Assembly (NCBI GenBank): GCA_944321875.1
Contig: CALUMX010000011.1
Coordinates: 1 to 64,000 of the forward strand
Length of the DNA: 64,000 nucleotides
Direction: 5' to 3'
Origin: an uncultured Muribaculaceae bacterium
GTDB taxonomy: Bacteria > Bacteroidota > Bacteroidia > Bacteroidales > Muribaculaceae
In this document: one piece after another, positions 24,408-33,969 of the stretch
Layout: each line of letters opens with the position of its first letter
Position numbering within the stretch: position 1 is the stretch's first letter
The notes under the pieces: generated by a model
The model's input: the letters and a program-made list of their open reading frames with translations, nothing else
Told to the model about the DNA's origin: nothing
The model's database searches: none
Position numbers and translations under genes: made by a program

Positions 24408-25601
24408 ATGAAAAAACATTTTTACACTTTGTTATTGGTTTTAGGTAGCGTTCTCTTTTCTTCTGTGTCGATGATGGCGCAGGATGTGAATGCTATTATT
24501 AATAAAGTAAAGAAAGAGTATGCTCCTGACTCACGGGTTGCCATTTGGAATGTGGAAGTTAAAAAGACGGCACAGGGCTATGATTTGAGTGGGAAAACGA
24601 CTTTGCCAGAGGCTAAGGAGGCCTTGCTTAAAGAATTGGGCACTCAGAAAATAAAATACAATGACCGGATAACCGTGTTGCCGGATGCTTCTTTGAAGCA
24701 GCAGTGGGCACTGGTTTCCATTTCAGTGGCCTGCCTTCGTACGGATGCTAAAAATTCAGCAGAGTTGGCTTCGCAGGCTATTATGGGCACTCCAATGAAG
24801 GTGTTGGAAAAGGCTGATAACGGCATGTACCGTGTGCAGACACCCGACGGATATATCGGATATATGACATCCGGCTCTTTCCAATTGCTTTCGGAAAAGG
24901 AGATGAATGCCTGGAGAGCAGCCAAACGCTATGTGGTGACAGCTTATCAGCCTACAATGTACGGAACTCCTGCGGCCGATGATACGAATGTGGTCAGCGA
25001 CTTGCTTTTGGGGAATATACTGGAGTATGTGGGACAGGAAGCCGGTTTCCTAAAATTGAAAACACCCGATGGCCGGATGGGATATGTGGCTGCGGCTGAT
25101 GTGGCAGAATTGGAAGAATGGTCGCGTCAGGAGTTTGATATCGCCAAGATTGAGCGTAATGCCCGCCGTATGATGGGCGTGCCTTATCTGTGGGGTGGAA
25201 CTTCCGCCAAGACCGTCGATTGCTCGGGTTTTATGAAGACGATTTATTTCTCTAACGGCATAATCCTTCAGCGTGATGCCTCTCAGCAGGCTTTGACCGG
25301 AAAGAAGATAAACTGGCGCAACTGGAGGACTGAGGCGGAGAAAGGAGACTTGATATTTATCGGTACGAAATCTGGCCGTGTGACTCATGTGGCTATGTAT
25401 CTTGATGACGGCCGGTATATTCACAGCTCCGGCAGAGTGAAAATTAACAGTATGAATCCTGATGATGCGGATTATCTTGACTATACGTTCTTGTCCATGT
25501 CGAGAATAAAGGGACAGGTTGGAACGAAGGGTATCGTTTCGGTGAGCCGTCATCCTTGGTATTTTGTAAAAACTAACTTATGGATAGAAGAAAATTTCTA
25601 A
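24408..25601 (+). CDS. Exported SH3-NlpC/P60 endopeptidase (YkfC-like)
   Basis: The start at 24408 gives a clean signal peptide (MKKHFYTLLLVLGSVLFSS, cut after about MMAQ). The 397-aa protein has SH3b-like domains (DNGMYRVQTPDGYIGYM and GFLKLKTPDGRMGYVAA) followed by an NlpC/P60 domain. Its catalytic residues are Cys272 (VDCSGF), His327 (THVAMY) and His339 (YIHSSG). Enzymes of this layout, such as YkfC, cut the gamma-D-Glu-diamino-acid bond of murein peptides freed to L-Ala-D-Glu. The epimerase gene overlaps its 3' end by 22 bases and would act on exactly that dipeptide. Location is periplasm or surface. Confidence 0.9.
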   Translation: MKKHFYTLLLVLGSVLFSSVSMMAQDVNAIINKVKKEYAPDSRVAIWNVEVKKTAQGYDLSGKTTLPEAKEALLKELGTQKIKYNDRITVLPDASLKQQWALVSISVACLRTDAKNSAELASQAIMGTPMKVLEKADNGMYRVQTPDGYIGYMTSGSFQLLSEKEMNAWRAAKRYVVTAYQPTMYGTPAADDTNVVSDLLLGNILEYVGQEAGFLKLKTPDGRMGYVAAADVAELEEWSRQEFDIAKIERNARRMMGVPYLWGGTSAKTVDCSGFMKTIYFSNGIILQRDASQQALTGKKINWRNWRTEAEKGDLIFIGTKSGRVTHVAMYLDDGRYIHSSGRVKINSMNPDDADYLDYTFLSMSRIKGQVGTKGIVSVSRHPWYFVKTNLWIEENF

Positions 25602-26707
25602 AAGGGTCGGCGCTTGGATTGCTGGCTCTGGCTTCCCCGATTTCAATATCAGCGATGGGAGAGCCTACCAGAAAAACGACAAAATCTGGCCGGTTGAATC
25701 TTTCGTTCCGGCCGAATGAACTAAAGTTGCGCCATGCGTTCAACCTGGCGCGCTCCAGCCGTACTACAACTCCCGATGTGCTGGTGGAGATTGAATATGA
25801 CGGCCTTATTGGTTACGGAGAGGCTTCGATGCCGCCGTATCTGGGAGAGTCGATTCCTTCCGTGATGGAGTTTCTTGGGAAGCTGGATTTAACTCAGTTT
25901 TCCGACCCGTTCCGTTTGGAGGAGATTTTGGCTTATGTAGACGGTGTGGCTCCTGATAACCGGGCAGCTAAAGCGTCGGTCGACATTGCGCTTCATGACC
26001 TGTTGGGCAAGATAATGGGGCAGCCATGGTATAAGATTTGGGGATTGTCGCCGGAGAAAGCGCCGAATACTTCCTATACGATAGGTATCGACAAGCCCGA
26101 CGTGGTGCGTCAGAAAGTCGATGAAGCAGCCCCCTACAAGGTGCTGAAAGTGAAAATGGGTCTGGATAATGACAAGGAGTTGGTAGAGATAATCCGCTCC
26201 AAGACTGACCGGCCTATCTGCGTGGACGCCAATCAGGGATGGACGGATAAGGAAAAGGCATTGGAGATGTGCTACTGGCTGAAGGAGCGCAATTGCCTTT
26301 TTGTGGAGCAGCCTTTCGACAAGTCGATGATTGAGGAGACGGCATGGCTGCGCGAGCGCAGTCCGCTTCCGTTGATTGCCGATGAGTTCCTGCAGCGTTT
26401 GCCGGATGTCATCAGGGCTTATCAGGTGTATGATGGCATTAACATCAAACTGATGAAGAGTACAGGTATGCACGAGGCTTACAAAATGGCTGTTCTGGCT
26501 AAATCGCTCGGCATGAAACTGATGGTGGGCTGTATGACTGAAACTTCTTGTGCCGTAAGCGCTGCAGCACAGTTGTCGCCAATGGTTGACTGGGCTGATT
26601 TGGATGGTAATTTGCTGATTGCTAACGATTCTTTTGACGGAATGAAGATTGTTGATGGAAAGGTTACATTGACAGACCTTCCCGGTATCGGTGTAAAACC
26701 GCTGTAG
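25580..26707 (+). CDS. Exported dipeptide epimerase (L-Ala-D/L-Glu epimerase type, enolase superfamily)
   Basis: This 375-aa protein begins with a twin-arginine-like signal (MDRRKFLKGSALGLLALA). An enolase-superfamily capping domain (GYGEASMPPYLGESI) and barrel follow. The acid/base lysine is in VLKVKMGLD, the metal ligands in ICVDANQGW, FVEQPF and IADEFL, and the second lysine in INIKLMKSTG. These match L-Ala-D/L-Glu epimerases (YcjG/YkfB). It overlaps the YkfC-like gene by 22 bases. Homologues are normally cytoplasmic, so an exported copy implies murein dipeptides are epimerised outside the inner membrane. Substrate specificity cannot be proven from sequence. Confidence 0.88.
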   Translation: MDRRKFLKGSALGLLALASPISISAMGEPTRKTTKSGRLNLSFRPNELKLRHAFNLARSSRTTTPDVLVEIEYDGLIGYGEASMPPYLGESIPSVMEFLGKLDLTQFSDPFRLEEILAYVDGVAPDNRAAKASVDIALHDLLGKIMGQPWYKIWGLSPEKAPNTSYTIGIDKPDVVRQKVDEAAPYKVLKVKMGLDNDKELVEIIRSKTDRPICVDANQGWTDKEKALEMCYWLKERNCLFVEQPFDKSMIEETAWLRERSPLPLIADEFLQRLPDVIRAYQVYDGINIKLMKSTGMHEAYKMAVLAKSLGMKLMVGCMTETSCAVSAAAQLSPMVDWADLDGNLLIANDSFDGMKIVDGKVTLTDLPGIGVKPL

Positions 26708-26730
26708 AAAGAAATCTTTGTATAACATAA

Positions 26731-26771
26731 GAGCGACCGGCGCAAATTTTGCGTCGGTCGCTCTCGTTTTT
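26731..26771 (+). terminator. Terminator of the NlpC/P60-epimerase operon
   Basis: A stem of about 15 pairs starts at GAGCGACCGGCGCA and closes at TGCGTCGGTCGCTC around a short A/T loop, followed by TCGTTTTT. The convergent mutS2 stop lies 12 bases beyond. Confidence 0.88.
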
Positions 26772-26782
26772 AGGTATTGTGC

Positions 26783-29245
26783 TTAGTCGAGTTCAACAAT
26801 GGTAATGCCGGCACCTCCGAACTGGACATGCTCGTCGCGGAAACTTCTCACGGCAGGAACCGTGCGCAGATATTCACGGATGCGCTCACGGAGGATGCCG
26901 AAGCCGGTACCGTGCAGGATGCGCACTTGATGAATGTTGAATTGGATGGCATCATCAATGAAATAGGAAACGGCCTGTAATGCCTCATCGGCACGCATGC
27001 CACGCACGTCAATCTCTTGCTTGAAGTTCAGCTGACGGCTGCGCATGTTGTCGGAAGTCTCAGAGGAAATAAAGGAGGACTTGGCTGGGGCGGCCGTGGC
27101 TTTCCTTATGGTCTTTTTCAATTTGTCAAGCGGAACTGTTGATTTGAAGATGCCCATGGCCACAACTGCGTTCTTGCCGTTGATTTCAAGGATTTCACCA
27201 ACGGAGTTACTGCCGTCGATTGTAACAGAGTCACCTACAGAGAACGTTTCTTTCGGTTTTTCAGCCACTTGTGGTTGCTGGGCTTTGTCCTTTTTACCCT
27301 TGTTCCGGATTTTAGCTGACAGTGCGGCGATTTTTTCCGATGACTTGGTGTCATCGGAATCTTCCATCAATCGTTGTTTCAGTTCGTCAATCTGGCGGCG
27401 TATTTCTTTTGTCCGTTCTTTCTCGGCTTGTGCTTTTTTGATTTCGTGAATTACGTTCTCGATTGACGCATTGCTGCTCGAAAGAATTTCCTTGGCTTCC
27501 TGCTTGGCTGTCTTGATGATTTCTTTTCGGTCGATGCTCAGTTGCCGTACGTCATTCTCGTATCTTTCGACTAATGCCTCCAGCTTTTTCCGCTCTACGC
27601 GTATGTCCTGCCGTTTGTTTTGCCAGTAGCGGCGGTCGCGTGCAATGTCGAGCAGGTATTTGTCCATGTTGATGTATTCCGTGCCGACAATGTCTTCCGC
27701 ATAGGAGATGACAGAGGCTGGGATGCCGATTTTACGGGCAATTTCGATGGCGAATGAGCTTCCGGGAGTGCCGATGGACAGTTGGAACAACGGTTGCATC
27801 AGGTTGCGGTCATAGAGCATTGCTCCGTTGATGATGCCGTCGGTTTCGTTCGCAAAATTCTTGAGGTTCTGATAGTGCGTCGTGATGACTCCGAAAAGTC
27901 CGGTCTCGTTGAGCGTCTTGAGAATAGCCTGAGCGATGGCTCCGCCAATCTGTGGTTCGGTACCTCCACCGAACTCATCGATGAGGATAAGCGTACGGGC
28001 ATTGCCGTTGCGCATAAAGAAATTCATGTTGGACAGGTGTGAGCTGTATGTACTCAGCTCATTCTCGATTGATTGCTCGTCGCCGATATCGATAAAGAGG
28101 TTGTCAAAAATTCCGAAATGGGAATTTTCGTATACCGGAGGGAGAATGCCGCATTGAAGCATATATTGCACGATGCCTACTGTTTTGAGGCAGACGGATT
28201 TGCCTCCGGCGTTAGGACCTGAAATCAACAGAATGTGATTCTTCTTGTCAAGTTTGATGGACAGTGGAACGACCTTTTTTCCGGTCTTTTTCAGTGTAGT
28301 GAAGAGGACGGGATGTACGGCGTGGTACCAGTCGATTTCCTGTGTGTCGGTCAGCTTCGGCATGGATGCGTCGAGCTCGTCGGCGAATACGGCTTTGGCA
28401 TGGATGAAATCGAAAAGTCCGATTACCTGATAGAACTCCATTAATTCCGGCAAATGCGGGCGGATTTGGTCGGATGCAGAAATCAGAATGCGTGTGATTT
28501 CCCGGCGTATCTCAGACTCCAGTTCCCGGATGTGGTTGTTGGTCTCCACGATTTCGGCCGGCTCGATGAAGTAGGTTTTTCCTGTCGCAGACTCATCGTG
28601 AACGATACCTTTGATGGCTCGCTTGTGCATGGGGGCAACAGGGATAACCAAGCGGCCGTCGCGCATGGCCGGATTGCAGTCTTTGTCAAGAATTCCGGCT
28701 TGGCGGTAATGGGAAATGATGCGTTGCATCATGCCGTTGACGCTGTTGGATTTAGCCAGCAGTTCCTTTCTTAATTGGAAAAGCTGGGGTGACGCATTGT
28801 CCTTTATATTGCCGAACTTGTCGATGATGCTTTGGATAAGTCGGACGATGTCGGGAAAAAGGATAATGCTGTCGGCTATGGTTTTCAGAGCCGGATATTT
28901 GGCGCTGTTTTCCTCGTTGAAGTAATCGCAGATTTCCATCGCGGAATTGAGCGTTTTTCCGAGCAGGAACAATTCGTTCTCCGTCAGAAAAGCACCGATG
29001 GCCCGGACACGCGTCAGCTCTTCCTTCAGGTCGAATATGCTGCCGTTTGGAAAGTCGTTGCTTGTCTTTATGATGGAAAGATACTCATTGGTCTGGGTCA
29101 GCAGTTGTGTGATAGTTTCGAAATCGGTGGAGAAAGTCATCTCCTCACACTTTTTTTTGCCCAAAGAATTCGTGCAAAGTCCGCTAATCATCGTGCGGAC
29201 TATATCAAAGCCAATTTTGGATTCTAAGTTGTCGGGATATATCAC
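26783..29245 (-). CDS. mutS2: Endonuclease MutS2 (recombination suppressor / ribosome rescue ATPase)
   Basis: This 820-aa protein has a MutS-like core with Walker A (GPNAGGKSVCLKT), the STYSSHLSNM motif, Walker B (LILIDEFGGGTEP) and THY switch. A long charged coiled coil (about 510-630), a KOW-like segment (VGDSVTIDG) and a C-terminal Smr nuclease domain (IDVRGMRADEAL, then RILHGTGFGILRERI) follow. It lacks the mismatch-recognition domain of MutS. Known roles are suppression of homologous recombination and, in Firmicutes, action on collided ribosomes. It is divergent from dnaE. Confidence 0.95.
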   Translation of the reverse strand: MIYPDNLESKIGFDIVRTMISGLCTNSLGKKKCEEMTFSTDFETITQLLTQTNEYLSIIKTSNDFPNGSIFDLKEELTRVRAIGAFLTENELFLLGKTLNSAMEICDYFNEENSAKYPALKTIADSIILFPDIVRLIQSIIDKFGNIKDNASPQLFQLRKELLAKSNSVNGMMQRIISHYRQAGILDKDCNPAMRDGRLVIPVAPMHKRAIKGIVHDESATGKTYFIEPAEIVETNNHIRELESEIRREITRILISASDQIRPHLPELMEFYQVIGLFDFIHAKAVFADELDASMPKLTDTQEIDWYHAVHPVLFTTLKKTGKKVVPLSIKLDKKNHILLISGPNAGGKSVCLKTVGIVQYMLQCGILPPVYENSHFGIFDNLFIDIGDEQSIENELSTYSSHLSNMNFFMRNGNARTLILIDEFGGGTEPQIGGAIAQAILKTLNETGLFGVITTHYQNLKNFANETDGIINGAMLYDRNLMQPLFQLSIGTPGSSFAIEIARKIGIPASVISYAEDIVGTEYINMDKYLLDIARDRRYWQNKRQDIRVERKKLEALVERYENDVRQLSIDRKEIIKTAKQEAKEILSSSNASIENVIHEIKKAQAEKERTKEIRRQIDELKQRLMEDSDDTKSSEKIAALSAKIRNKGKKDKAQQPQVAEKPKETFSVGDSVTIDGSNSVGEILEINGKNAVVAMGIFKSTVPLDKLKKTIRKATAAPAKSSFISSETSDNMRSRQLNFKQEIDVRGMRADEALQAVSYFIDDAIQFNIHQVRILHGTGFGILRERIREYLRTVPAVRSFRDEHVQFGGAGITIVELD

Positions 29246-29267
29246 AGTGTTAAAGTAAAATTTTGCA

Positions 29268-29275
29268 CAAAGCTA
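29268..29275 (-). promoter_or_regulatory. -7 box TAGCTTTG of mutS2
   Basis: TAGCTTTG on the minus strand, 22 bases before the mutS2 start, in the divergent gap to dnaE. Confidence 0.6.
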
Positions 29276-29345
29276 CAAAAAAGAATTATTTCACGCATAA
29301 GAATTGCCCGACTTTGATTAATTTTACACTCCCAAATTTGACAAT

Positions 29346-32300
29346 ATGAATCCATTCGTACATCTACACGTCCATTCTCAATATTCCGTACTCGACGGTC
29401 AGGCTTCCATCAAGGCTTTGGTGGATAAGGCAATCGAGGACGGCATGCGCGGTATCGCCCTTACCGACCACGGCAACATGCTTGGTGTGAAAGAGTTTTT
29501 CGATTATGTAAAGAAGAAAAACGGGCCGATTGACGGAGAAATCAAAGGACTGAAAAAGAAAATTGAAGAGTTGAAATCGGCTGAGCCGCTTGACCAGCAG
29601 GCTCTGGATGATGCAATTGCGGAGTTGGAGGCAGCCAAGAAGAAGGTGTTCATTCCAATTCTCGGTTGTGAGATGTATGTGGCCGACAACAGTATGGAGG
29701 ACCGTTCCAACAAGAAGGATACGGGCCGTCACCTTGTCGTGCTGGCTAAGAATGAGAAAGGCTATCATAATCTTATCAAGTTGGTGTCAAAAGCGTGGAC
29801 AGATGGTTATTACTACCATCCGCGTACCGACAAGAAGGAACTGGCGGAGCATCACGAGGGTCTTATCGTCTGCTCTGCTTGCTTGGGCGGTGAGGTGCCG
29901 CGTTTGATTATGGCCGACAGGCTGGAGGAGGCAGAGGAGTCTATAAAATGGTTTAAGTCTGTTTTTGGCGACGACTATTATCTGGAGCTTCAACGCCACA
30001 AGCCAACTGTTCCAAAGGCCAATCGGGAGGTGTACCCCATGCAGGAGAAAGTGAATGCCGTGCTTGTGGAGATGGCCAAGAAACTGGACATCAAATTGGT
30101 TTGTACCAACGACGTGCATTTTGTCAATGAGGATGATGCGGAAGCACATGACCGTTTGATTTGTATTTCGACGGGAACGTATCTCGACGATGATAAGCGA
30201 ATGCTTTATACAAAGCAGGAGTGGATGAAGACTCAGGCGGAGATGAACGAGGTGTTCGGTGATATACCGGAGTCACTGACCAATACGGTGGAGATTGTGG
30301 AGAAGGTGGAGCGTTATTCCATCAACCATGACCCGATTCTTCCTAATTTCCCATTGCCGGAAGGCTTTACGGACAACAATGATTATTTGCGGCATCTTGT
30401 CTATGTGGGTGCGGAAAAACGTTGGGGTAAGGATTTGTCGCCGGAGCAGGTGGAACGTCTCGATTTCGAATTGGATACCATTAAGAACATGGGATTCCCG
30501 GGTTACTTCCTTATCGTGCAGGATTTCATCGCGGCGGCGCGCAGGATTGGGGTTTCTGTTGGACCGGGGCGTGGTTCAGCCGCGGGTTCAGCCGTAGCCT
30601 ATTGTTTGGGCATTACTCAGATTGACCCGATTAAGTACGATTTGCTGTTTGAGCGTTTCTTGAATCCGGACCGAATCTCGCTCCCTGATATCGATATTGA
30701 CTTTGATGATGACGGACGTGCCGACGTTTTGCGCTATGTGACGCAGAAATATGGCGCGGAGAAGGTGGCGCACATCATCACGTATGGTACGATGGCTGCG
30801 AAATCGGCTATCAAGGATGTGGCGCGCGTTACCCGTCTGCCTTTGTCGGAGAGTGACCGGTTGGCCAAGATGATTCCGGACAAGTTGCCGGAGGTCGATG
30901 GCAAATCGCCGAAAGTGAATTTAAAGAATTGCTATACTTATGTGCCGGAGTTGCAGCATGAGTTGAACTACGGTTCTCCGATAGTCCGGGAGACGCTGAA
31001 ATATGCCTTGTCACTGGAGGGAAATGTGCGCAATACGGGTGTGCATGCCTGTGGTGTCATTATCGGACGTGATGACATTACGGATTGGGTGCCGGTGGCG
31101 ACCGCAACTGATAAGGACGGTGATAAGGTGCTGGTAACCCAGTATGAAGGCTCTGTTATTGAGTCGACCGGATTGATTAAGATGGACTTCCTTGGATTGA
31201 AGACACTGTCTATTATCAAGGAGGCAATACAGAATATTAAAGAGCATAGGGGAGAGGATGTCGACATTGACAATATTCCGATTGATGACCCCAAAACATA
31301 TCAGTTATATTGTGAGGGTCGGACGACGGGAACCTTCCAGTTTGAGTCGGCCGGAATGCAGAAGTATCTGAGAGAGTTGAAGCCGTCAACTTTTGAGGAC
31401 TTGATTGCGATGAATGCCTTGTATCGTCCGGGTCCAATGGAGTATATTCCTCAGTTCATTGCCCGAAAGCATGGAGAGGAGCCTATCGAATATGATATTC
31501 CGGTGATGGAGAAATACCTGAAGGATACATACGGTATTACGGTCTATCAGGAGCAGGTGATGTTGCTCTCGCGTTTGCTTGCCAACTTTACACGCGGTCA
31601 GTCGGATGGATTGCGTAAGGCGATGGGTAAGAAATTGGCGGACAAGCTGGCAGAATTGAAGCCGTTGTTTATCAACGGAGGTAAGGCCAACGGTTATGAT
31701 GAGAAGATTCTTGAGAAAATCTGGGCAGACTGGGAGAAGTTTGCTTCTTATGCCTTCAACAAGAGTCACGCGACATGTTATAGCTGGGTGGCTTTCCAAA
31801 CGGCATATCTGAAAGCCAATTATCCGGCCGAATATATGGCTGCGGTGTTGAGCCGTAACTTGAACGATATCACGAAACTGACTAAATTCATGGGCGAGTG
31901 CAAGGCCATGAAGATAAAGGTAAAAGGACCTGACGTGAATGAAAGTCGTGCTACGTTCAGTGTGAACAAGGCGGGAGAGATTCGTTTCGGTATGGCTGGA
32001 ATCAAAGGTGTGGGCTTGAATGCCGTTCAGGCGATACTTGATGAACGGAAGGCTCGTGGCGAATTCAAGTCAATATATGATTTGGTGGAACGTATCAGCC
32101 TGTCTGTATGCAACCGTAAGGTGCTTGACAACCTGGCTTTGTCGGGTGCGTTTGACTGTTTTGAGGGAATTCGTCGTGAGGACTTCAAGGCAGAAGAGGA
32201 TGCTCCTTCCTTTAGCGAGGCTTTAATTCGTTACGGACAGCGTTATCAGTTGGATAAGGAAAACCAGGTCACATCGTTGTTTGGCGATGCGGAGGTAATG

Positions 32301-32990
32301 GATTTAACCAAGCCGGAGATGCCTCACAGAGATTTGTGGCCGGATATTGAGCGACTGAATTATGAGAAGGATTTGGTTGGCATGTATCTGTCGGCGCATC
32401 CGCTTGATAAATTTTATATAGAGTTGAAACATGGGTGTTCGGTGCAAGCGAAGGACTTCGGTTCGGAAGACCAGTCTCCGGATAAGGAATATACGATAGG
32501 TGGTCTTGTCGTAGAGTCGAAACGGCTTACATCCCGTGCCGGTTCCCAATTTGGTATTATCAAGATTGAGGATTATTCGGGTTCTGCAGAAATTCGTTTG
32601 TTCGGTCAGGATTTTATCAATTACGGTCAGTATGGAATTGTGGGTAATGCGATAATGGTTACCTACACCTATGCCAAAGGAAAGTATAACGATAAGGTGT
32701 ATATGACTGTCAAGAGCATTCAGCTGATGGAGAATGTCCAGGGTAGTATGATTAAAGGCATTCAGTTGAATCTGACGGAACAAGACCTTGAGAATGAGGC
32801 GTTGATTTCCGCACTTGACAATTATGTGACTCGGAATGACCGGAAAGCCAAGATGTTATCAGTGAATCTGGAAAATCAGAAACATAACAGGTCGCTTCTT
32901 ATGACTTCCGAAAGCGGTATTCTTCTGAGTAAGGACTTGCTTGAGGAATTGGATGTCATTGGTGTGAAATATGAGATAAAGAAAGCGTAA
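29346..32990 (+). CDS. dnaE: DNA polymerase III alpha subunit
   Basis: This 1214-aa replicative polymerase begins with the PHP domain (HLHVHSQYSVLDGQ, LTDHGNM). It has the palm catalytic aspartates in LPDIDIDFDDDGR and the motif GRGSAAGSAVAYCLGI. Helix-hairpin-helix elements and a C-terminal OB-fold (YTIGGLVVESKRLTS, SGSAEIRLFGQDF) follow. Compared with the E. coli subunit it has a charged insert at about 60-95 of the PHP region (KKKIEELKSAEP). It is the chromosomal replicase; the divergent gene is mutS2, and trxA follows from its own promoter. Confidence 0.97.
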   Translation: MNPFVHLHVHSQYSVLDGQASIKALVDKAIEDGMRGIALTDHGNMLGVKEFFDYVKKKNGPIDGEIKGLKKKIEELKSAEPLDQQALDDAIAELEAAKKKVFIPILGCEMYVADNSMEDRSNKKDTGRHLVVLAKNEKGYHNLIKLVSKAWTDGYYYHPRTDKKELAEHHEGLIVCSACLGGEVPRLIMADRLEEAEESIKWFKSVFGDDYYLELQRHKPTVPKANREVYPMQEKVNAVLVEMAKKLDIKLVCTNDVHFVNEDDAEAHDRLICISTGTYLDDDKRMLYTKQEWMKTQAEMNEVFGDIPESLTNTVEIVEKVERYSINHDPILPNFPLPEGFTDNNDYLRHLVYVGAEKRWGKDLSPEQVERLDFELDTIKNMGFPGYFLIVQDFIAAARRIGVSVGPGRGSAAGSAVAYCLGITQIDPIKYDLLFERFLNPDRISLPDIDIDFDDDGRADVLRYVTQKYGAEKVAHIITYGTMAAKSAIKDVARVTRLPLSESDRLAKMIPDKLPEVDGKSPKVNLKNCYTYVPELQHELNYGSPIVRETLKYALSLEGNVRNTGVHACGVIIGRDDITDWVPVATATDKDGDKVLVTQYEGSVIESTGLIKMDFLGLKTLSIIKEAIQNIKEHRGEDVDIDNIPIDDPKTYQLYCEGRTTGTFQFESAGMQKYLRELKPSTFEDLIAMNALYRPGPMEYIPQFIARKHGEEPIEYDIPVMEKYLKDTYGITVYQEQVMLLSRLLANFTRGQSDGLRKAMGKKLADKLAELKPLFINGGKANGYDEKILEKIWADWEKFASYAFNKSHATCYSWVAFQTAYLKANYPAEYMAAVLSRNLNDITKLTKFMGECKAMKIKVKGPDVNESRATFSVNKAGEIRFGMAGIKGVGLNAVQAILDERKARGEFKSIYDLVERISLSVCNRKVLDNLALSGAFDCFEGIRREDFKAEEDAPSFSEALIRYGQRYQLDKENQVTSLFGDAEVMDLTKPEMPHRDLWPDIERLNYEKDLVGMYLSAHPLDKFYIELKHGCSVQAKDFGSEDQSPDKEYTIGGLVVESKRLTSRAGSQFGIIKIEDYSGSAEIRLFGQDFINYGQYGIVGNAIMVTYTYAKGKYNDKVYMTVKSIQLMENVQGSMIKGIQLNLTEQDLENEALISALDNYVTRNDRKAKMLSVNLENQKHNRSLLMTSESGILLSKDLLEELDVIGVKYEIKKA

Positions 32991-33015
32991 GTGTTTGTTT
33001 TATCAATATAATTTG

Positions 33016-33023
33016 TATCTTTG
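33016..33023 (+). promoter_or_regulatory. -33/-7 promoter of the second trxA
   Basis: TATCTTTG at 33016-33023 is preceded by TTTG at 32994-32997, 18 bases upstream. This is a well-spaced Bacteroidota -33/-7 pair ahead of trxA. Confidence 0.7.
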
Positions 33024-33074
33024 TCTGAGGTTTTTGAAAATTTAAAATTAAAACTGACATAAAATACTATTAAA

Positions 33075-33389
33075 ATGGCTAAACAATTAACAAGCAGCAA
33101 TTTTGCTGATGTACTGACAAATGGCGAATTAGTTGTGATTGATTTCTGGGCAGAGTGGTGCGGCCCTTGCAAGAAACTTTCACCGATTGTAGACGAACTT
33201 GCAGCAGAATACGAAGGTGCTGTTGATATTTACAAGTGCGACGTTGAGGAATGTGACGAGGCTTGTGAGAAGTTCGGCATCCGTAATATTCCGACAGTAG
33301 TGTTTGTAAAGAACGGTGAGGTAGTTGACCGTCATGTCGGTACAGCTAAGAAAGACCAGCTGAAAGAAATGATTGAAAAGAACCGATAA
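33075..33389 (+). CDS. trxA: Thioredoxin
   Basis: This 104-aa protein has the active site WCGPC (Cys33 and Cys36) in FWAEWCGPCKKLSPIVDE and the cis-Pro loop NIPTVVFV. It has no signal peptide. Additional cysteines in KCDVEECDEACEKF are unusual for a thioredoxin and might form a regulatory disulfide. It is closer to canonical TrxA than the gene at 4402 and has its own promoter and terminator. Confidence 0.95.
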   Translation: MAKQLTSSNFADVLTNGELVVIDFWAEWCGPCKKLSPIVDELAAEYEGAVDIYKCDVEECDEACEKFGIRNIPTVVFVKNGEVVDRHVGTAKKDQLKEMIEKNR

Positions 33390-33450
33390 TTTTCTATATC
33401 GTTTCTTCAGGTGGCTCGGTTAACAGGTGCCTGAAGCACGAAATCTACAA

Positions 33451-33497
33451 TGGGGGATATGTGATTTGAATATCACAATCTCCCATTTGTTTTTGTG
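33451..33497 (+). terminator. Terminator of trxA
   Basis: An imperfect long hairpin (TGGGGGATATGTGAT with ATATCACAATCTCCCA) is followed by TTTGTTTTT. A further small hairpin, CTTCAGG/CCTGAAG, precedes it at 33405-33436. Confidence 0.75.
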
Positions 33498-33516
33498 AGT
33501 TTTTTGAGTGTATATA

Positions 33517-33553
33517 AAAACGGCCAAGACTCCAATGGAATCTTGGCCGTTTT
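33517..33553. terminator. Bidirectional terminator between trxA and rpoZ
   Basis: AAAACGGCCAAGA pairs with TCTTGGCCGTTTT over 13 positions. A/T tracts on both sides let it work in both directions; its main client is the minus-strand bamD-rpoZ unit. Confidence 0.82.
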
Positions 33554-33585
33554 AAGTTCTTAGAGGCTACAACCCCGTTCTTATG

Positions 33586-33930
33586 TTAGAATCGGCTGTC
33601 CATATTGGCCTTTTCTTTGGCCGGATTTCTGTAGCGGACTTTTCCTTCGATATATTCCTGAGTTGCAATCAGTACCGGTTTCGGCAATTTTTCGTAGTAA
33701 CGAGAGATTTCAATTTGTTCTCGGTTTTCAGAAACTTCTTCGAGGCTGTCGTTGAGAGTGGCAAACTCTTTCAGTTTCTTTTCAAGATCTTCTTTCATCT
33801 CCACTGCAATTTGATTTGCACGTTTGGCGATGATGCAAACAGTCTCGTAGACATTACCCGTGTCTTCAGAAAGTTTAATTACGTCACGTGTTACCGTGTT
33901 AAGCGGTGCATTTGATCTCTTGTAGTCCAT
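33586..33930 (-). CDS. rpoZ: RNA polymerase omega-like subunit (Rpb6/RpoZ family)
   Basis: The ATG at 33930 (MDYKRSNAP) is preferred to a TTG two codons upstream. The 114-aa protein has the omega/Rpb6 core TVYETVCIIAKRANQIA-like segment (here GNVYETVCIIAKRANQ). Family members in Bacteroidota are longer than E. coli omega and hold the beta-prime subunit in shape. It lies 39 bases after bamD on the same strand. Confidence 0.85.
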   Translation of the reverse strand: MDYKRSNAPLNTVTRDVIKLSEDTGNVYETVCIIAKRANQIAVEMKEDLEKKLKEFATLNDSLEEVSENREQIEISRYYEKLPKPVLIATQEYIEGKVRYRNPAKEKANMDSRF

Positions 33931-33969
33931 TGTCAATTGAAATTATGTAATGAATTTTATTAATCGGGA

